A DNA stretch of 64,000 nucleotides from CAIUMH01 sp963758555 (GTDB lineage: Bacteria > Actinomycetota > Acidimicrobiia > Acidimicrobiales > RAAP-2): NCBI GenBank assembly GCA_963758555.1, contig CAVWVW010000003.1, forward strand, positions 558,001 to 622,000, read 5' to 3'. This document shows, piece by piece, positions 17,866 through 27,529 of this stretch (position 1 is its first letter; every line of letters begins with the position of its first letter). The translations under genes and the position numbers were made by a program. The notes under the pieces are model-generated. The model saw only the letters and a list, made by a program, of their open reading frames with translations, searched no databases and was not told the origin of the DNA.

Positions 17866-18088
17866 GGAATGGTTCTCCTTGTCCTCAGCCCTCCGGAGCG
17901 GGGCTGTCCGGGGAACATCATGCCCGGTTTCGCCTTGGCAAGCGGCGATGGTGGGCCCTGTGGCCTCTGGCGAGGACCTGAGGCCACCCACGGCCTCGTT
18001 CGGCGAGGAGCCCGCCGAGAAGCCCCTCAGGGCGCCGAATCGCGCCTCGGTGCGCTCGAGCGACGCTGTTTGAAAGGCCCGCTCCGCC

Positions 18089-18094
18089 TAGTGT
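18089..18094 (+). promoter_or_regulatory. -10 box TAGTGT, leaderless type
   Basis: TAGTGT ends 7 bases before GTG 18102. The 236-base gap back to hup holds the divergent hup promoter and nothing else that I recognise. Confidence 0.55.
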
Positions 18095-18101
18095 CGTCGT
18101 C

Positions 18102-18788
18102 GTGGAAGCTGGCTATCACACTCCGACCGAGGAGTACCTCGAGACCATCCAGGCGCTCGACGACGAGGGCACCGAGGTCATCGGGGCTCGCATCGCCGAG
18201 CGCCTTGGTCGCTCGGCTCCTGCGGTCAAAGAGATGCTCGACCGGCTCGAGGACGACGGCTACGTCGATCGCCACGGTCGCGTGGTCCATCTCACCGAGC
18301 GAGGCCAGGACCTCGCCACCACGGTGGTGCGCCGCCATCGCCTGGCCGAGCGCCTGCTGGTCGACGTGATCGGCCTCGAGTGGCACAAGGTCCACGCCGA
18401 GGCGGGGCGCTGGGAGCACGTGATCTCCGCCGACGTCGAAGAGAAGCTCATCGCGCTGCTCGATGATCCCGCCACCTGCCCACACGGCAATCCCATCCCC
18501 GGTCACGGCGGCCAGCGACGCGCCGAGCGCTCGCTGACCGAGGCCGAGGAGGGCGATGAGCTCGAGCTGGTGCGGATCACCGAGCTCGTCGAGCATGACG
18601 ACGCCGCGCTGGCCGCCATGGACGAGGCGGGCTTCATCCCGGGCCATCGGGGGACCGTGGCTGCTCGAAACGCAGACGGCACCGTCGAGATCATCACCCC
18701 TCGCGGCCAGCTCACGTTGGGAGCCAAGACGGCTGCGAACTGCTTCGTCGCCAACGAGCCCTCCGGGGAAGCGACGGTTCGCTCGTAG
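18102..18788 (+). CDS. DtxR/IdeR/MntR-family metal-dependent regulator
   Basis: 228 residues. A winged helix-turn-helix (about 5-65) begins with the family sequence T-P-T-E-E-Y-L-E-T-I, followed by a dimerisation/metal-binding domain and C126-P-H-G-N-P-I-P-G, the loop carrying metal ligands. A C-terminal SH3-like FeoA domain covers about 150-225. Such proteins repress iron- or manganese-uptake genes when loaded with metal; which metal applies here is not clear. The only iron gene in the window is the siderophore-interacting protein at 60.3 kb. Its TAG stop forms the -10 box of obgE. Confidence 0.88.
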   Translation: MEAGYHTPTEEYLETIQALDDEGTEVIGARIAERLGRSAPAVKEMLDRLEDDGYVDRHGRVVHLTERGQDLATTVVRRHRLAERLLVDVIGLEWHKVHAEAGRWEHVISADVEEKLIALLDDPATCPHGNPIPGHGGQRRAERSLTEAEEGDELELVRITELVEHDDAALAAMDEAGFIPGHRGTVAARNADGTVEIITPRGQLTLGAKTAANCFVANEPSGEATVRS

Positions 18789-18791
18789 GCT
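18786..18791 (+). promoter_or_regulatory. -10 box TAGGCT of obgE, overlapping a stop codon
   Basis: TAGGCT ends 7 bases before ATG 18799. Its first three bases are the TAG stop codon of the preceding regulator gene. Confidence 0.55.
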
Positions 18792-18798
18792 GTCGGTC

Positions 18799-20121
18799 AT
18801 GGCCGAGTTCGTCGACACCGCCCAGCTGCACGTCAAAGCAGGCGATGGCGGCGCGGGCTCCGTCTCCTTCCGCCGAGAGGCGCATGTCGAGCGCGGGGGC
18901 CCCGACGGTGGCGACGGCGGCAACGGCGGGGACGTCTGGGTGATCGCAGACCGCAACCAGGCCTCGTTGCTGGGTTTTCGGGATCACCCCTTCCGCAAGG
19001 CGACCTCGGGCACCCACGGCAAGGGCAAGAAGCGCCATGGCTCCCGAGGCGCCTCCATCGAGGTGCCGGTGCCCGTGGGGACGGTCGTGATGACCCTCGA
19101 GGGCGAGCAGGTCATGGATCTGCGCCATGACGGCGACAAGTGGCTGGCAGCTGAAGGCGGCACCGGGGGCATGGGCAACGCCCGCTTCTTGTCGAACCGC
19201 CGCCGAGCCCCCTCGTTCGCCGAGCAAGGCATGAAGGGCGATGAGCACTGGTTCAACCTCGAGCTCAAGCTGGTGGCTGACGTGGCGCTGGTCGGCTTCC
19301 CCAACGTGGGCAAATCCACGCTCATCGCCTCGATCTCAGCGGCCAAGCCCAAGATCGCCGACTATCCCTTCACCACACTCGTGCCCAACCTCGGCGTGGT
19401 GCGCGTGGGTGCCCGCGACGATCGGGCTGAGTTCGTCATGGCCGACATCCCTGGGCTGATCGAGGGAGCGGCCGAGGGCAAGGGACTCGGCCATCAGTTC
19501 CTTCGCCACATCGAGCGCGCCCGCGTGCTCTGCGTCCTGCTCGACACCGCCCCGATGACCGAGGCCACCCCGAAGGAGCAGCTCGAGGTGCTCTTGGACG
19601 AGCTGGGCCGCTACCAGCCCTCGTTGCTCGAACGGCCTCGCCTCGTCGTCGCCTCTCGCTCTGACATGGCCTCTGAAGCCCTCGACGTCGCCGTCGACGT
19701 CGAGATCTCGTCGATCACGAGGGCCGGTCTCGACGACCTGGTGGCTCGCCTCGGGGGCCTGGTGGTCGCCGCTCGAGCCGCCGAGGCCAGCGACGAGCAC
19801 CACGAGATCGTCATCCACCGACCGGCTGAGCAGCTGGTGCGAGTCGAGCGTGCCGACGACGGCGCCTTCGTGGTGGTGGGCAAGCCCGCCGAGAAGGCGG
19901 TTCGCTTCAGCGACCTCGAGGATGACGGCGCGCTCGATGAGGCCATCAAGCGCCTCGAGCGGCTCGGGGTCGACAAGATGCTCGGGCGTGCTGGCATCCA
20001 CGAGGGCGACGTGGTCGTCGTCGGAGAGCTCCAGTTCACCTGGTGGAGGGATCAGACCGCCAAGGGCCTCGATCCCGACGAGCTGCCTCGGCGAAGGCGG
20101 GCTGCCAAGGAGACGCCATGA
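18799..20121 (+). CDS. obgE: Obg-family GTPase, ribosome assembly and stress
   Basis: 440 residues from ATG 18799. The glycine-rich Obg fold (1-158) contains G-G-P-D-G-G-D-G-G-N-G-G; the G domain has the P-loop G-F-P-N-V-G-K-S-T at 166-174 and switch D-I-P-G-L-I-E-G-A; an OCT domain follows at about 345-425. It binds the 50S subunit late in assembly and responds to GTP/ppGpp. The gene follows rplU-rpmA as in most bacteria, here separated by hup and the DtxR-like gene. It overlaps proB in ATGA. Confidence 0.96.
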   Translation: MAEFVDTAQLHVKAGDGGAGSVSFRREAHVERGGPDGGDGGNGGDVWVIADRNQASLLGFRDHPFRKATSGTHGKGKKRHGSRGASIEVPVPVGTVVMTLEGEQVMDLRHDGDKWLAAEGGTGGMGNARFLSNRRRAPSFAEQGMKGDEHWFNLELKLVADVALVGFPNVGKSTLIASISAAKPKIADYPFTTLVPNLGVVRVGARDDRAEFVMADIPGLIEGAAEGKGLGHQFLRHIERARVLCVLLDTAPMTEATPKEQLEVLLDELGRYQPSLLERPRLVVASRSDMASEALDVAVDVEISSITRAGLDDLVARLGGLVVAARAAEASDEHHEIVIHRPAEQLVRVERADDGAFVVVGKPAEKAVRFSDLEDDGALDEAIKRLERLGVDKMLGRAGIHEGDVVVVGELQFTWWRDQTAKGLDPDELPRRRRAAKETP

Positions 20122-21224
20122 GCGCCGAGCGCTCCCGGCTCGTCGTCAAGATCGGCTCGTCGTCGGTCACCGGGTCAGACGGGGCGCCGGACGCCACGCT
20201 GCTCGGGCGCTTGGCGGCCGAGGTCGCCGAGCTGCACGCCGAGGGCTTCGACGTGGTCGTCGTCAGCTCGGGAGCGGTTGCCGCGGGGTGGGCGGCGATC
20301 GGCAAGGGCGAAGCGCGGCCTCACGATCTCGCTGTCCTCCAAGCGGTCTCGGCCATCGGGCAGCACTCCTTGATGTCGGTGTGGGCTGACGCGTTCGACG
20401 CAGTGTCGAAGATGGTGGGCCAGGTGCTCTTAGCCCCACACGACTTCGCCGATCGCAGCCAGTACCTCCACGCCCGTCAGACCTTCGAGCAGCTCTTGAG
20501 CCTTGGTGTGGTGCCCATCGTGAACGAGAACGACGCGGTGGCCGACGACGAGATCCGCTTTGGGGACAACGACCGGCTCGCCGCCCTGGTGGCCCACCTG
20601 GTCAACGCCCAGCGTCTGGTGCTGCTCACCGATGCTCCGGGGCTGCTCACGGCCGATCCTCGCCTCGATGCGGAGGCGTCGCTCATCGAAGAGGTCTCGG
20701 AGATCGATCGGTCGCTCGAGGCCGTCGCCGGGGGACCCGGTGCCGTGGGCTCCGGAGGCATGGCGTCCAAGCTGGCGGCCGGGCGGATCGCGGCGTGGTC
20801 GGGCATCGAAGCGGTGATCGCCTCCGCGGAAGAGCCCGGGATCCTCCAAGGCATCGCACGAGGCGAAAGGACGGCAGGCACCTGGTTCAAGCCCCGGGAG
20901 ACCCGGCTGAGTGCTCGAAAGCTCTGGATTGCCTTCGCCTTGGCACCGAAGGGCCACCTCGTCATCGACAACGGCGCCAAGGCGGCCCTGCTTCGAGATG
21001 GTCCCTCGCTGCTGGCACACGGCGTCCTCGAGGTCTCCGGTGCCTTTGAGGTCGACGACGCCGTCGAGATCCTCGATGGCCACGGAGCCCTGGTGGCCAA
21101 AGGCCTCGTCCGGCGAAGCTCCGCCACGGCCCGGGAGGTCGATCGGGGCGAATCTTCGGGCAACGTGGTCGTCCATCGAGACGACATGGTGGTCCTTTCG
21201 ACCTCCCAGCTTGACGCTTCTTGA
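20118..21224 (+). CDS. proB: glutamate 5-kinase
   Basis: 368 residues from ATG 20118, which overlaps the obgE stop (ATGA) and has AAGGAG at 20107-20112. The amino-acid-kinase domain starts V-V-K-I-G-S-S-S-V-T and includes N-E-N-D-A-V and F-G-D-N-D; a C-terminal PUA domain covers about 275-360. It phosphorylates glutamate in the first step of proline synthesis and is normally inhibited by proline. proA follows directly. Confidence 0.95.
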   Translation: MSAERSRLVVKIGSSSVTGSDGAPDATLLGRLAAEVAELHAEGFDVVVVSSGAVAAGWAAIGKGEARPHDLAVLQAVSAIGQHSLMSVWADAFDAVSKMVGQVLLAPHDFADRSQYLHARQTFEQLLSLGVVPIVNENDAVADDEIRFGDNDRLAALVAHLVNAQRLVLLTDAPGLLTADPRLDAEASLIEEVSEIDRSLEAVAGGPGAVGSGGMASKLAAGRIAAWSGIEAVIASAEEPGILQGIARGERTAGTWFKPRETRLSARKLWIAFALAPKGHLVIDNGAKAALLRDGPSLLAHGVLEVSGAFEVDDAVEILDGHGALVAKGLVRRSSATAREVDRGESSGNVVVHRDDMVVLSTSQLDAS

Positions 21225-21237
21225 CGGTTGGTACGAT
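21211..21237 (+). promoter_or_regulatory. promoter of proA, leaderless type
   Basis: TACGAT at 21232-21237 ends 7 bases before GTG 21245. TTGACG at 21211-21216 could be the -35, though the 15-base spacer is short. It lies over the end of proB, so proA can be transcribed separately. Confidence 0.45.
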
Positions 21238-21244
21238 TGCGCCC

Positions 21245-22493
21245 GTGGTGACGCAGGACCTTCGCGCACTGGGGGCCCGTGTCGCCTCCGCATCGAAGCT
21301 GCTGGCCCGCGCCGAGAGCGCGACCCGAGCGGCCGGCATCGAGCGCGCCGCCGCGTCGCTTCGAGCAGCCAAAGCCGAGATCTTGGCAGCCAACGAGACG
21401 GACCTCGACGCCGCTGAGCGGGCGGGGCTGAGCCGCACCGCCCTCGATCGACTGGTGCTCGACGAGGCTCGCCTGGAGGCCATGGCTTCAGGACTGGAGA
21501 CGGTGGCCTCGCTGCCCGATCCGTTGGGCCAGGTTGTGGCCGAGCAGGTGCGACCCAACGGGCTGCGTGTCCGACAGGTGCGGGTGCCACTCGGCGTGGT
21601 GGGCGTGATCTACGAGAACCGACCGAACGTCACGAGCGACGTGGCCGGGCTGTGCTGGCGCTCGGGCAACGCGGCCTTCCTGCGAGGCTCGTCGAGCGCG
21701 CTCGGCTCCAACCAGGCCATCGTGGCCGCCCTCAGAGAGGGCCTCGCTGAAGTCGGTCTGCCCGCAGAGGCCGTCGCGCTGGTGGAGGACACCAGCCACG
21801 AGGTGGCGGTCGAGTTCATGCGCCTCCGAGGCCTCATCGACGTGCTCATCCCTCGTGGCGGGCCCTCGCTGATCAACTCGATGCTCGAGCACGCGACGGT
21901 GCCCTTCGTGCTCGATGGGGCTGGCAACTGCCACCTCTACGTGGACAGGGCCGCTGATCTCGAGATGGCGACCTCGATCATCGTCAACGCCAAGGTCCAG
22001 CGTCCCGGTGTGTGCAACGCGGTCGAGTCCCTGGTGCTGCACGTCGATATCGCCGAAGAGCTCCTGAACCGCCTGGCCCTGGTGATGGCCGAGGTGCGCC
22101 TGGTCGGCGACGAGCGAGCCCAACGCCTCTCTGCCTCAGTCGAGGCCGCCACCGAGGCGGACTTCGCCACCGAGTTCTTAGATCTCACCGCGTCGGTGGC
22201 GGTCGTCGACTCCATGGACGAGGCGATGGCTCACATCGCTCGCTACGGCAGCGGGCACACCGAGGGGATCATCACCGCCGACACCGAGGCCGCCGCGGTC
22301 TTCTTGGCACAGGTCGATGCGGCTGCGGTCGTGCACAACGCGTCGACACGCTTCGTCGACGGCTCGGAGCTTCGGGCTCGGGGCAGAAGTCGGAATCTCA
22401 ACCCAGAAGCTCCACGCTCGAGGCCCCATGGGCCTCGAGGCACTCACCTCGGTGCGCTGGGTTCTCGAAGGAGAAGGGCAGATCAGAACATGA
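21245..22493 (+). CDS. proA: gamma-glutamyl phosphate reductase, frameshifted
   Basis: 415 residues when one extra base at about 22370 is removed. Before the break the frame encodes the aldehyde-dehydrogenase-fold enzyme, including V-I-Y-E-N-R-P-N-V-T and R-P-G-V-C-N-A-V-E with the catalytic Cys. After it a different frame continues with the family C-terminus F-G-L-G-A-E-V-G-I-S-T-Q-K-L-H-A-R-G-P-M and L-E-A-L-T-S. GTG 21245 is preferred over an earlier in-frame TTG at 21221 because of the -10 box. It reduces glutamyl-5-phosphate to the semialdehyde in proline synthesis. The stop overlaps the MoxR start (ATGA). Confidence 0.93.
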
Positions 22494-23388
22494 CCACCGA
22501 AGGCAGTGCTGCCGACCGGTTCAAGACCCCTGACGAGGTCTCCACGCGTCTTCGTGACGTCGACTACCTCGCAGACGACGCCATCGCGTCGACGGTGTTC
22601 CTCGCCGACAGGCTCCGCAAGCCCGTCTTGGTCGAAGGACCGGCAGGCACCGGCAAGACCCAGCTGGCGAAGTCCGTCGCCGAGCTCACCGGCTCTCGGC
22701 TGATCAGGCTCCAGTGCTACGAGGGTCTCGATGAGTCGAAGGCTCTCTACGAGTGGAACTACCGCAAGCAGCTCCTCCGCATCCAAGCGAGCCAGGTCGG
22801 CTCGGTGGAGGGCCCAGGCTGGGCCGAGCTCGAAGAGGACATCTTCGACGAGGACTTCCTCTTGACCCGACCCCTGCTCGAGGCCATCCGCGCCGAGGAG
22901 CCCGTGGTCCTCCTGATCGACGAGGTTGACCGCGTCGAGCTGGAGACGGAGGCGCTCATGCTCGAGGTGCTCTCTGAGTACCAGGTCTCGATCCCCAGCT
23001 CGGCACCGTGAAGGCCAGCCAGATCCCCATGGTCTTCCTCACCTCGAACAACACGAGAGAGCTCTCCGAGGCGCTCAAGCGCCGCTGCCTGTTCCTCCAC
23101 GTGGGCTATCCCGACATCGAGCGCGAGCGCCTGATCGTCGAGACCCGGGTGCCCGGGATCTCAACCGAGCTCGCCGATCAGATCTCGAGGATCGTGCGCA
23201 CCATCCGCCAGATGGACCTGCGCAAGGCCCCGTCGGTCTCAGAGACCATCGACTGGGCCCGCACCTTGGTCGTCTTGGGCCGCAAGACCATCGAAGAAGA
23301 AGACGCCGTCGAGACGCTGCACGTGCTGCTCAAGTACCAGACCGACATCGACAAGGCGCGCGCCGAGCTCACCGGGCAGCGTCGCTAG
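22490..23388 (+). CDS. MoxR-family AAA+ ATPase, frameshifted
   Basis: 299 residues when one missing base between 22996 and 22997 is restored, giving the family sequence S-I-P-E-L-G-T-V-K-A at the join. Walker A is G-P-A-G-T-G-K-T; Walker B is L-L-I-D-E-V-D-R; downstream is F-L-T-S-N-N-T-R-E-L-S-E-A-L-K-R-R-C with sensor and Arg finger. MoxR ATPases act as chaperones with VWA-domain partners in maturing metal enzymes or membrane complexes; the partner here is the next gene. The real target is unknown. Confidence 0.9.
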
Positions 23389-23401
23389 GCGCTCGCAGGC
23401 C

Positions 23402-24823
23402 ATGCTCGAGATCCTCAACGAGTTCATCGTCGCCCTCAGGGCATCGGGGCTGCCCATCTCGATGACCGAGCACCTGGACGCGGCCGCGGCGATCTCGCAC
23501 ATCGACCTCGGAGAGCGGGCGGTCTTCAAGGCCGCCTTGCGAGCCACCCTGGTCAAGTCCGAGGACCACTTCGACGCCTTCGACCTCGCCTTCGAGGTCT
23601 ACTTCGCTGATCGCTCGCTGCCCGAGGACCAGGACGGTCCCGACGGCGACGTCGGTGGCGAGGATGCCGACGGCGGCGAGACGCCCGGCACCCAAGGCGG
23701 CGGAGGAGCGCACGAGGCCCTCTCGGCGGAAGAGCTCGCCCAGATGCTCGAAGAGGCCATGCGCCACGGCGATCCCGAGATGCGCAACCGGGTCGCTCGG
23801 GAGGCCGTCGATCGCTACGCCGGCATCGAGCCTGGACGCCCCGTCGGTGGGACCTACTACCTCTATCGGACCCTCCGGCATCTGGAGCTCGATCCGCTGG
23901 CGGAGCGCTTGCTCGAAGAGCGTCGCCAGGGGGCTTCGAAGTCGTCGCATCTCGACGATCGGCTGGCCAAAGATGAGATCGGGGCACGGATCGACGGGCT
24001 CAAGAAGGCTGTCGAAGCGGAGATCCGTCGCCGACTGGTGGCCGACCGCGGTGCCGACGCGCTGGCTCGCTCGGTGCGCAAGCCACTGCCCGAGGACATC
24101 GACGTCATGCACGCCACGCGCGAGGAGCTGGCCACGTTGGAGCGAGCGCTGCGTCCACTCAGCCGCAAGCTGGCCGTGCGCCTGACGAGGAAGCGCCGCC
24201 ATCTGCGAAAAGGTGCCGTCGACTTCCGACACACCGTCCGGCGCTCGCTCTCGACCGGTGGCGTCCCCATCGACGTGCGCTACAAGCACCCCCGACCGGC
24301 CAAGCCCGAGATCATCGTCGTCGCCGACATCTCAGGCTCGGTGGCCTCCTTCGCTCGGTTCACCCTGCACCTCGTCTACGCCATCAGCTCGCAGTTCTCG
24401 AAGGTGCGAGCCTTCGTCTTCGTCGACGGGGTCGACGAGGTCACGCACCTCTTCGACGAGGCGGACGACCCGATGGACGCGGTGGCTCGCATCAACGCCG
24501 AGGCCGACGTGGTGTGGATCGACGGCCACTCCGACTACGGCCATGCCTTCAAGGCCTTCCACGAGCGCTACGCCGAGGAGATCACGTCGCGCACCTCGGT
24601 GCTGATCTTGGGCGACGCCCGCAACAACTACCACGCCTCTGAGGCGTGGGTCGTGGCTGACATGCAAGCCCGCGCCCGGCACGTCTACTGGCTCAACCCC
24701 GAGCCTGAGAGCTACTGGGGCTCGGGAGACTCGATCGTCGGCCAGTACGGCGAGCACTGCGACTCTGTCGTCGAGGTTCGCACGCTCCGACAGCTTGAGA
24801 AGTTCGTCGGCGAGCTGGCGTGA
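23402..24823 (+). CDS. VWA domain protein, CoxE-like partner of MoxR
   Basis: 473 residues. An N-terminal helical region is followed by an acidic Gly/Asp-rich linker (about 80-110) and a C-terminal von Willebrand factor A domain with the metal-ion adhesion site D309-I-S-G-S313. The domain organisation matches CoxE/YehP-type proteins encoded next to MoxR ATPases, as here (13-base gap). The pair is probably a chaperone for assembling or activating another complex; no carbon monoxide dehydrogenase genes are near, so the CoxE name should not be taken as function. It overlaps the next gene in GTGA. Confidence 0.85.
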   Translation: MLEILNEFIVALRASGLPISMTEHLDAAAAISHIDLGERAVFKAALRATLVKSEDHFDAFDLAFEVYFADRSLPEDQDGPDGDVGGEDADGGETPGTQGGGGAHEALSAEELAQMLEEAMRHGDPEMRNRVAREAVDRYAGIEPGRPVGGTYYLYRTLRHLELDPLAERLLEERRQGASKSSHLDDRLAKDEIGARIDGLKKAVEAEIRRRLVADRGADALARSVRKPLPEDIDVMHATREELATLERALRPLSRKLAVRLTRKRRHLRKGAVDFRHTVRRSLSTGGVPIDVRYKHPRPAKPEIIVVADISGSVASFARFTLHLVYAISSQFSKVRAFVFVDGVDEVTHLFDEADDPMDAVARINAEADVVWIDGHSDYGHAFKAFHERYAEEITSRTSVLILGDARNNYHASEAWVVADMQARARHVYWLNPEPESYWGSGDSIVGQYGEHCDSVVEVRTLRQLEKFVGELA

Positions 24824-25515
24824 GCGCCTCGTCGCTGCCCCCTGAGGGGGTGCGGACGACCTCCGATCCGCCAGCGGGTGCGACCAGGCTGGTGCTGCTG
24901 CGCCACGGGCAAGGGTCGTGCAACGTCGACGGCATCATCGGCGGACCGCTCGGGTGCACAGGGCTCACCGAGCTCGGCCGCAGCCAGGCCGCCGTCATGG
25001 CCACGTACGTGGCGAGCACCTCGGCGCTGAGCTCGCCGAGCGCGCTGGTCACCTCGAGCCTGGCCAGGGCGACCGAGACGATGGCGATCGTCGCTGACGC
25101 CCTCGGCGTCGCCTCAAGCGAGGTCACGGTGACCGCCGAGCTCAGCGAGCTCAACCCTGGTGACGCCGACGCGCTCAGCTGGGATGCCTACCGAGCGCGC
25201 TTCAGCGCTCCGAACTGGGACGTCGATCCCACCGTGCCGCTCAGCCCGGGCGGTGAGAGCTGGGCAGGCTTCGTCGATCGAGCCGCTGCTGGTCTCGAAG
25301 CCCTCGTCGCCGCACATCCCGGGGGCCTGGTGCTGGCCGCGACGCACGCCGGGGTCATCGAGGCGTCGCTGCTGCGCTTCTTGGTGGGCTCGCCCTGCGG
25401 TGCGCCACACCCGCGGCTGCGGCTGCGCACCGCGTACGGCTCGCTGAGCGAGTGGGAGCACGCAGCGGGTCGCTGGCAGCTGCGGAGCTACAACGTGGTG
25501 CCGAACGGGCTCTAA
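24820..25515 (+). CDS. histidine phosphatase (phosphoglycerate-mutase-like) family protein
   Basis: 231 residues. The catalytic motif L-L-R-H29-G-Q lies at 26-31; the acid/base Glu is probably in E-L-S-E-L-N-P-G-D; the second His is in A-A-T-H-A-G-V-I. Members range from phosphoglycerate mutases to broad phosphatases; the substrate is not predictable here. GTG 24820 overlaps the VWA stop (GTGA). The stop codon overlaps that of the convergent DAHP synthase gene. Confidence 0.85.
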   Translation: MSASSLPPEGVRTTSDPPAGATRLVLLRHGQGSCNVDGIIGGPLGCTGLTELGRSQAAVMATYVASTSALSSPSALVTSSLARATETMAIVADALGVASSEVTVTAELSELNPGDADALSWDAYRARFSAPNWDVDPTVPLSPGGESWAGFVDRAAAGLEALVAAHPGGLVLAATHAGVIEASLLRFLVGSPCGAPHPRLRLRTAYGSLSEWEHAAGRWQLRSYNVVPNGL

Positions 25516-25520
25516 GCCCG
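25506..25520. terminator. small symmetric hairpin over two convergent stop codons
   Basis: CGGGCT and AGCCCG form a 6-bp stem with loop CTA. It contains the TAA stop of the plus-strand phosphatase (25513-25515) and the TAG stop of the minus-strand DAHP synthase (25514-25512). There is no T-tract, so its strength as a terminator is doubtful. Confidence 0.4.
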
Positions 25521-26868
25521 CAGGAGGTCAGCGATCCGGAACGAGAGATCGAGCGACTGGCCGGCGTTGAGCCTCGGGTCGCAGATCGAGGTGTAGTTGA
25601 GCCCGAGGTCGCCCTCACCCACCGATTCGCCGCCGCCGAGGCACTCGGTGACGTCGTCGCCGGTCAGCTCGACGTGGATGCCTCCGGGCCACGTGCCCAT
25701 GGAGCGGTGGACCTCGAAGAACTCGCCGAGCTCGGCGAGGATGTCGTCGAAGCGCCGCGTCTTCGATGCCCTCGGCCGACGAGAAGGTGTTGCCGTGCAT
25801 CGGGTCACACGCCCAGATCACGGGATGACCTGCTCGCCCGACGGCATCGATCAGATCCCCCAGGTGCGCGGCGACCTTGCCGGCACCGAAGCGGGTGATC
25901 AACGTCAGGCGGCCCGGCGTCATCGAGGGATCCAAGCGGCCGCAGAGCTCTGCGATCTCGTCGGGCTCGGCCGAGGGCCCGACCTTGACCCCGATGGGGT
26001 TGTCGACGCCTGAGAGGAACTCGACGTGCGCGCCGTCGAGCTGGCGCGTCCGGTCGCCGATCCACAGCATGTGCGCCGAGCAGTCGTAGTAGTCCCCGGT
26101 GAGCGAGTCGCGTCGGGTCAGGGCCTCTTCGTAGGGCAGGATCAGCGCTTCGTGGCTGGTCGAGAAGTCCACCTGGTGGAGGGTGGCCTCCGCCTCGAGG
26201 TCGATCCCGCAGGCCGACATGAAGCGGAGCGCCCGCTCGATCTCAGCGGCGATGTCTTCGTAGTGGCGCCCCTCTGAGGACGACGCCACGAACGCCTGGT
26301 TCCAGGCGTGCACCTGGGTGAGGTCGGCGAAGCCACCCATGGTGAAGGCCCGCAGCAGGTTCAGCGTGGCGGTCGACTGGTGGTACGCCTGGAGCAGGCG
26401 GGCAGGATCAGGACGACGAGCTGCCTCGTCGAAGACCTCGGCGTTGACGAGATGGCCGCGAAACGACGGCAGCGTGGTGCCGTCCAGGGTCTCGGTGGGG
26501 CTCGAGCGGGGCTTGCCGAACTGCCCGGCGATGCGTCCGACCTTCACCACCGGCACACCCGAGGCGTAGGTGAGGGTGACCGCCATCTGCAAGATCACCT
26601 TGAGCTTGTCCCGGATCTGGTCGGCGCTGGCCTCGTCGAAGGACTCTGCACAGTCCCCGGCCTGCAACAGAAATGCTCGACCAGCGGCCACCTCGGCCAG
26701 GCGAGCGCGCAACCGGCGAGCCTCGCCGGCGAAGACCAGCGGCGGCAGGGCGGCCAGCGTGGTCTCGACCTGCTTGAGCGCAGCCTCATCCGGCCACGTC
26801 GGCTGCTGGGCGGCCTCACGGGCGCGCCAGCTGCCAGGGTGCCAGGGCTCGGTGGTCGACGGTGCCAT
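25512..26868 (-). CDS. class II 3-deoxy-7-phosphoheptulonate (DAHP) synthase, frameshifted
   Basis: 451 residues when one extra base near 25764 is skipped; the corrected sequence then runs from C-D-P-M-H-G-N-T-F into K-T-R-R-F-D-D-I-L. It is the plant/actinobacterial class II enzyme: Q-A-G-D-C-A-E-S-F, K-V-G-R-I-A-G-Q-F-G-K-P-R-S, G-D-Y-Y-D-C-S-A-H-M-L-W-I-G and the C-terminal G-G-I-H-V-E-L-T-G-D-D-V-T-E-C. It condenses phosphoenolpyruvate with erythrose 4-phosphate, opening the shikimate pathway. The gene is divergent from nadD with leaderless-type promoters facing both ways. Confidence 0.94.
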
Positions 26869-26874
26869 GGGCCA

Positions 26875-26880
26875 ATGCTA
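26875..26880 (-). promoter_or_regulatory. -10 box TAGCAT of the DAHP synthase gene, leaderless type
   Basis: TAGCAT on the minus strand ends 6 bases before ATG 26868. Confidence 0.55.
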
Positions 26881-26915
26881 CGGCGTGGCCGCCGGGGTTG
26901 GTGGCGCCTGCGCCC

Positions 26916-26921
26916 TAGGCT
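26916..26921 (+). promoter_or_regulatory. -10 box TAGGCT of nadD, leaderless type
   Basis: TAGGCT ends 8 bases before GTG 26930. It lies 35 bases from the opposing -10 box of the DAHP synthase gene, so the two promoters overlap back to back. Confidence 0.55.
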
Positions 26922-26929
26922 GACCGCCT

Positions 26930-27529
26930 GTGGAGGCGAGCGTCGGCATCTTCGGAGGCACCTTCGACCCGCCCCACGTCGGCCACGTGGCCGCCGCCGA
27001 GCGCTGTCGAGCCGCTCTCGGGCTTGATCGGGTGCTCTTGGTGGTGGCCAACGATCCGTGGCAGAAGGCTCCCGATCGCCTGGTCTCGCCCGCTCCGATC
27101 CGGCTCGCCATGGTCCAAGCGGCGGTGGCTGGCCACCCTGGCCTCGAGGCCAGCGACCTCGAGATCGCCCGCGGCGGGGCGAGCTACACGATCGATACGG
27201 TCGAGGAGCTCGAGCGAACCGAGGCGATCAGGTCCCCGTGGGTCATCGTCGGTTCAGATCTGTCGACCACCTTGGACACCTGGGAACGCCATGGTGACCT
27301 GGCCCTTCGCGTTCGGATTGCCGTGCTCTCTCGCCCGGGGAGCCCTCTGGTGCTGCCCAAGGGCTGGCGCTCGGTGGCGGTGGCGTCCGACGAGCTGGAC
27401 GTGTCGAGCTCGATGATCAGGGCACGGGTGGCTCGAGGCGAGCAGATCGGCGATTTCGTCGTTCCAGAGGTGGTGCGCCACATCGAAGACAAAAATCTGT
27501 ACATTGAGGAGACAGATGGCAGTTCGTAG
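26930..27529 (+). CDS. nadD: nicotinate-nucleotide adenylyltransferase
   Basis: 199 residues. The nucleotidyltransferase motif G-G-T-F-D-P-P-H-V-G-H lies near the N-terminus and the second motif S-S-S-M-I-R-A-R-V near the C-terminus. It joins nicotinate mononucleotide and ATP in NAD synthesis. The gene begins the common nadD-rsfS cluster. Its last 14 bases overlap the small membrane-protein gene. Confidence 0.95.
   Translation: MEASVGIFGGTFDPPHVGHVAAAERCRAALGLDRVLLVVANDPWQKAPDRLVSPAPIRLAMVQAAVAGHPGLEASDLEIARGGASYTIDTVEELERTEAIRSPWVIVGSDLSTTLDTWERHGDLALRVRIAVLSRPGSPLVLPKGWRSVAVASDELDVSSSMIRARVARGEQIGDFVVPEVVRHIEDKNLYIEETDGSS

Noticed and set aside
21221..23011. A continuous frame joining ProA and MoxR
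   Set aside because: The true ProA C-terminus continues in another frame to TGA 22493, and MoxR starts at ATG 22490. The join is produced by the extra base in proA.
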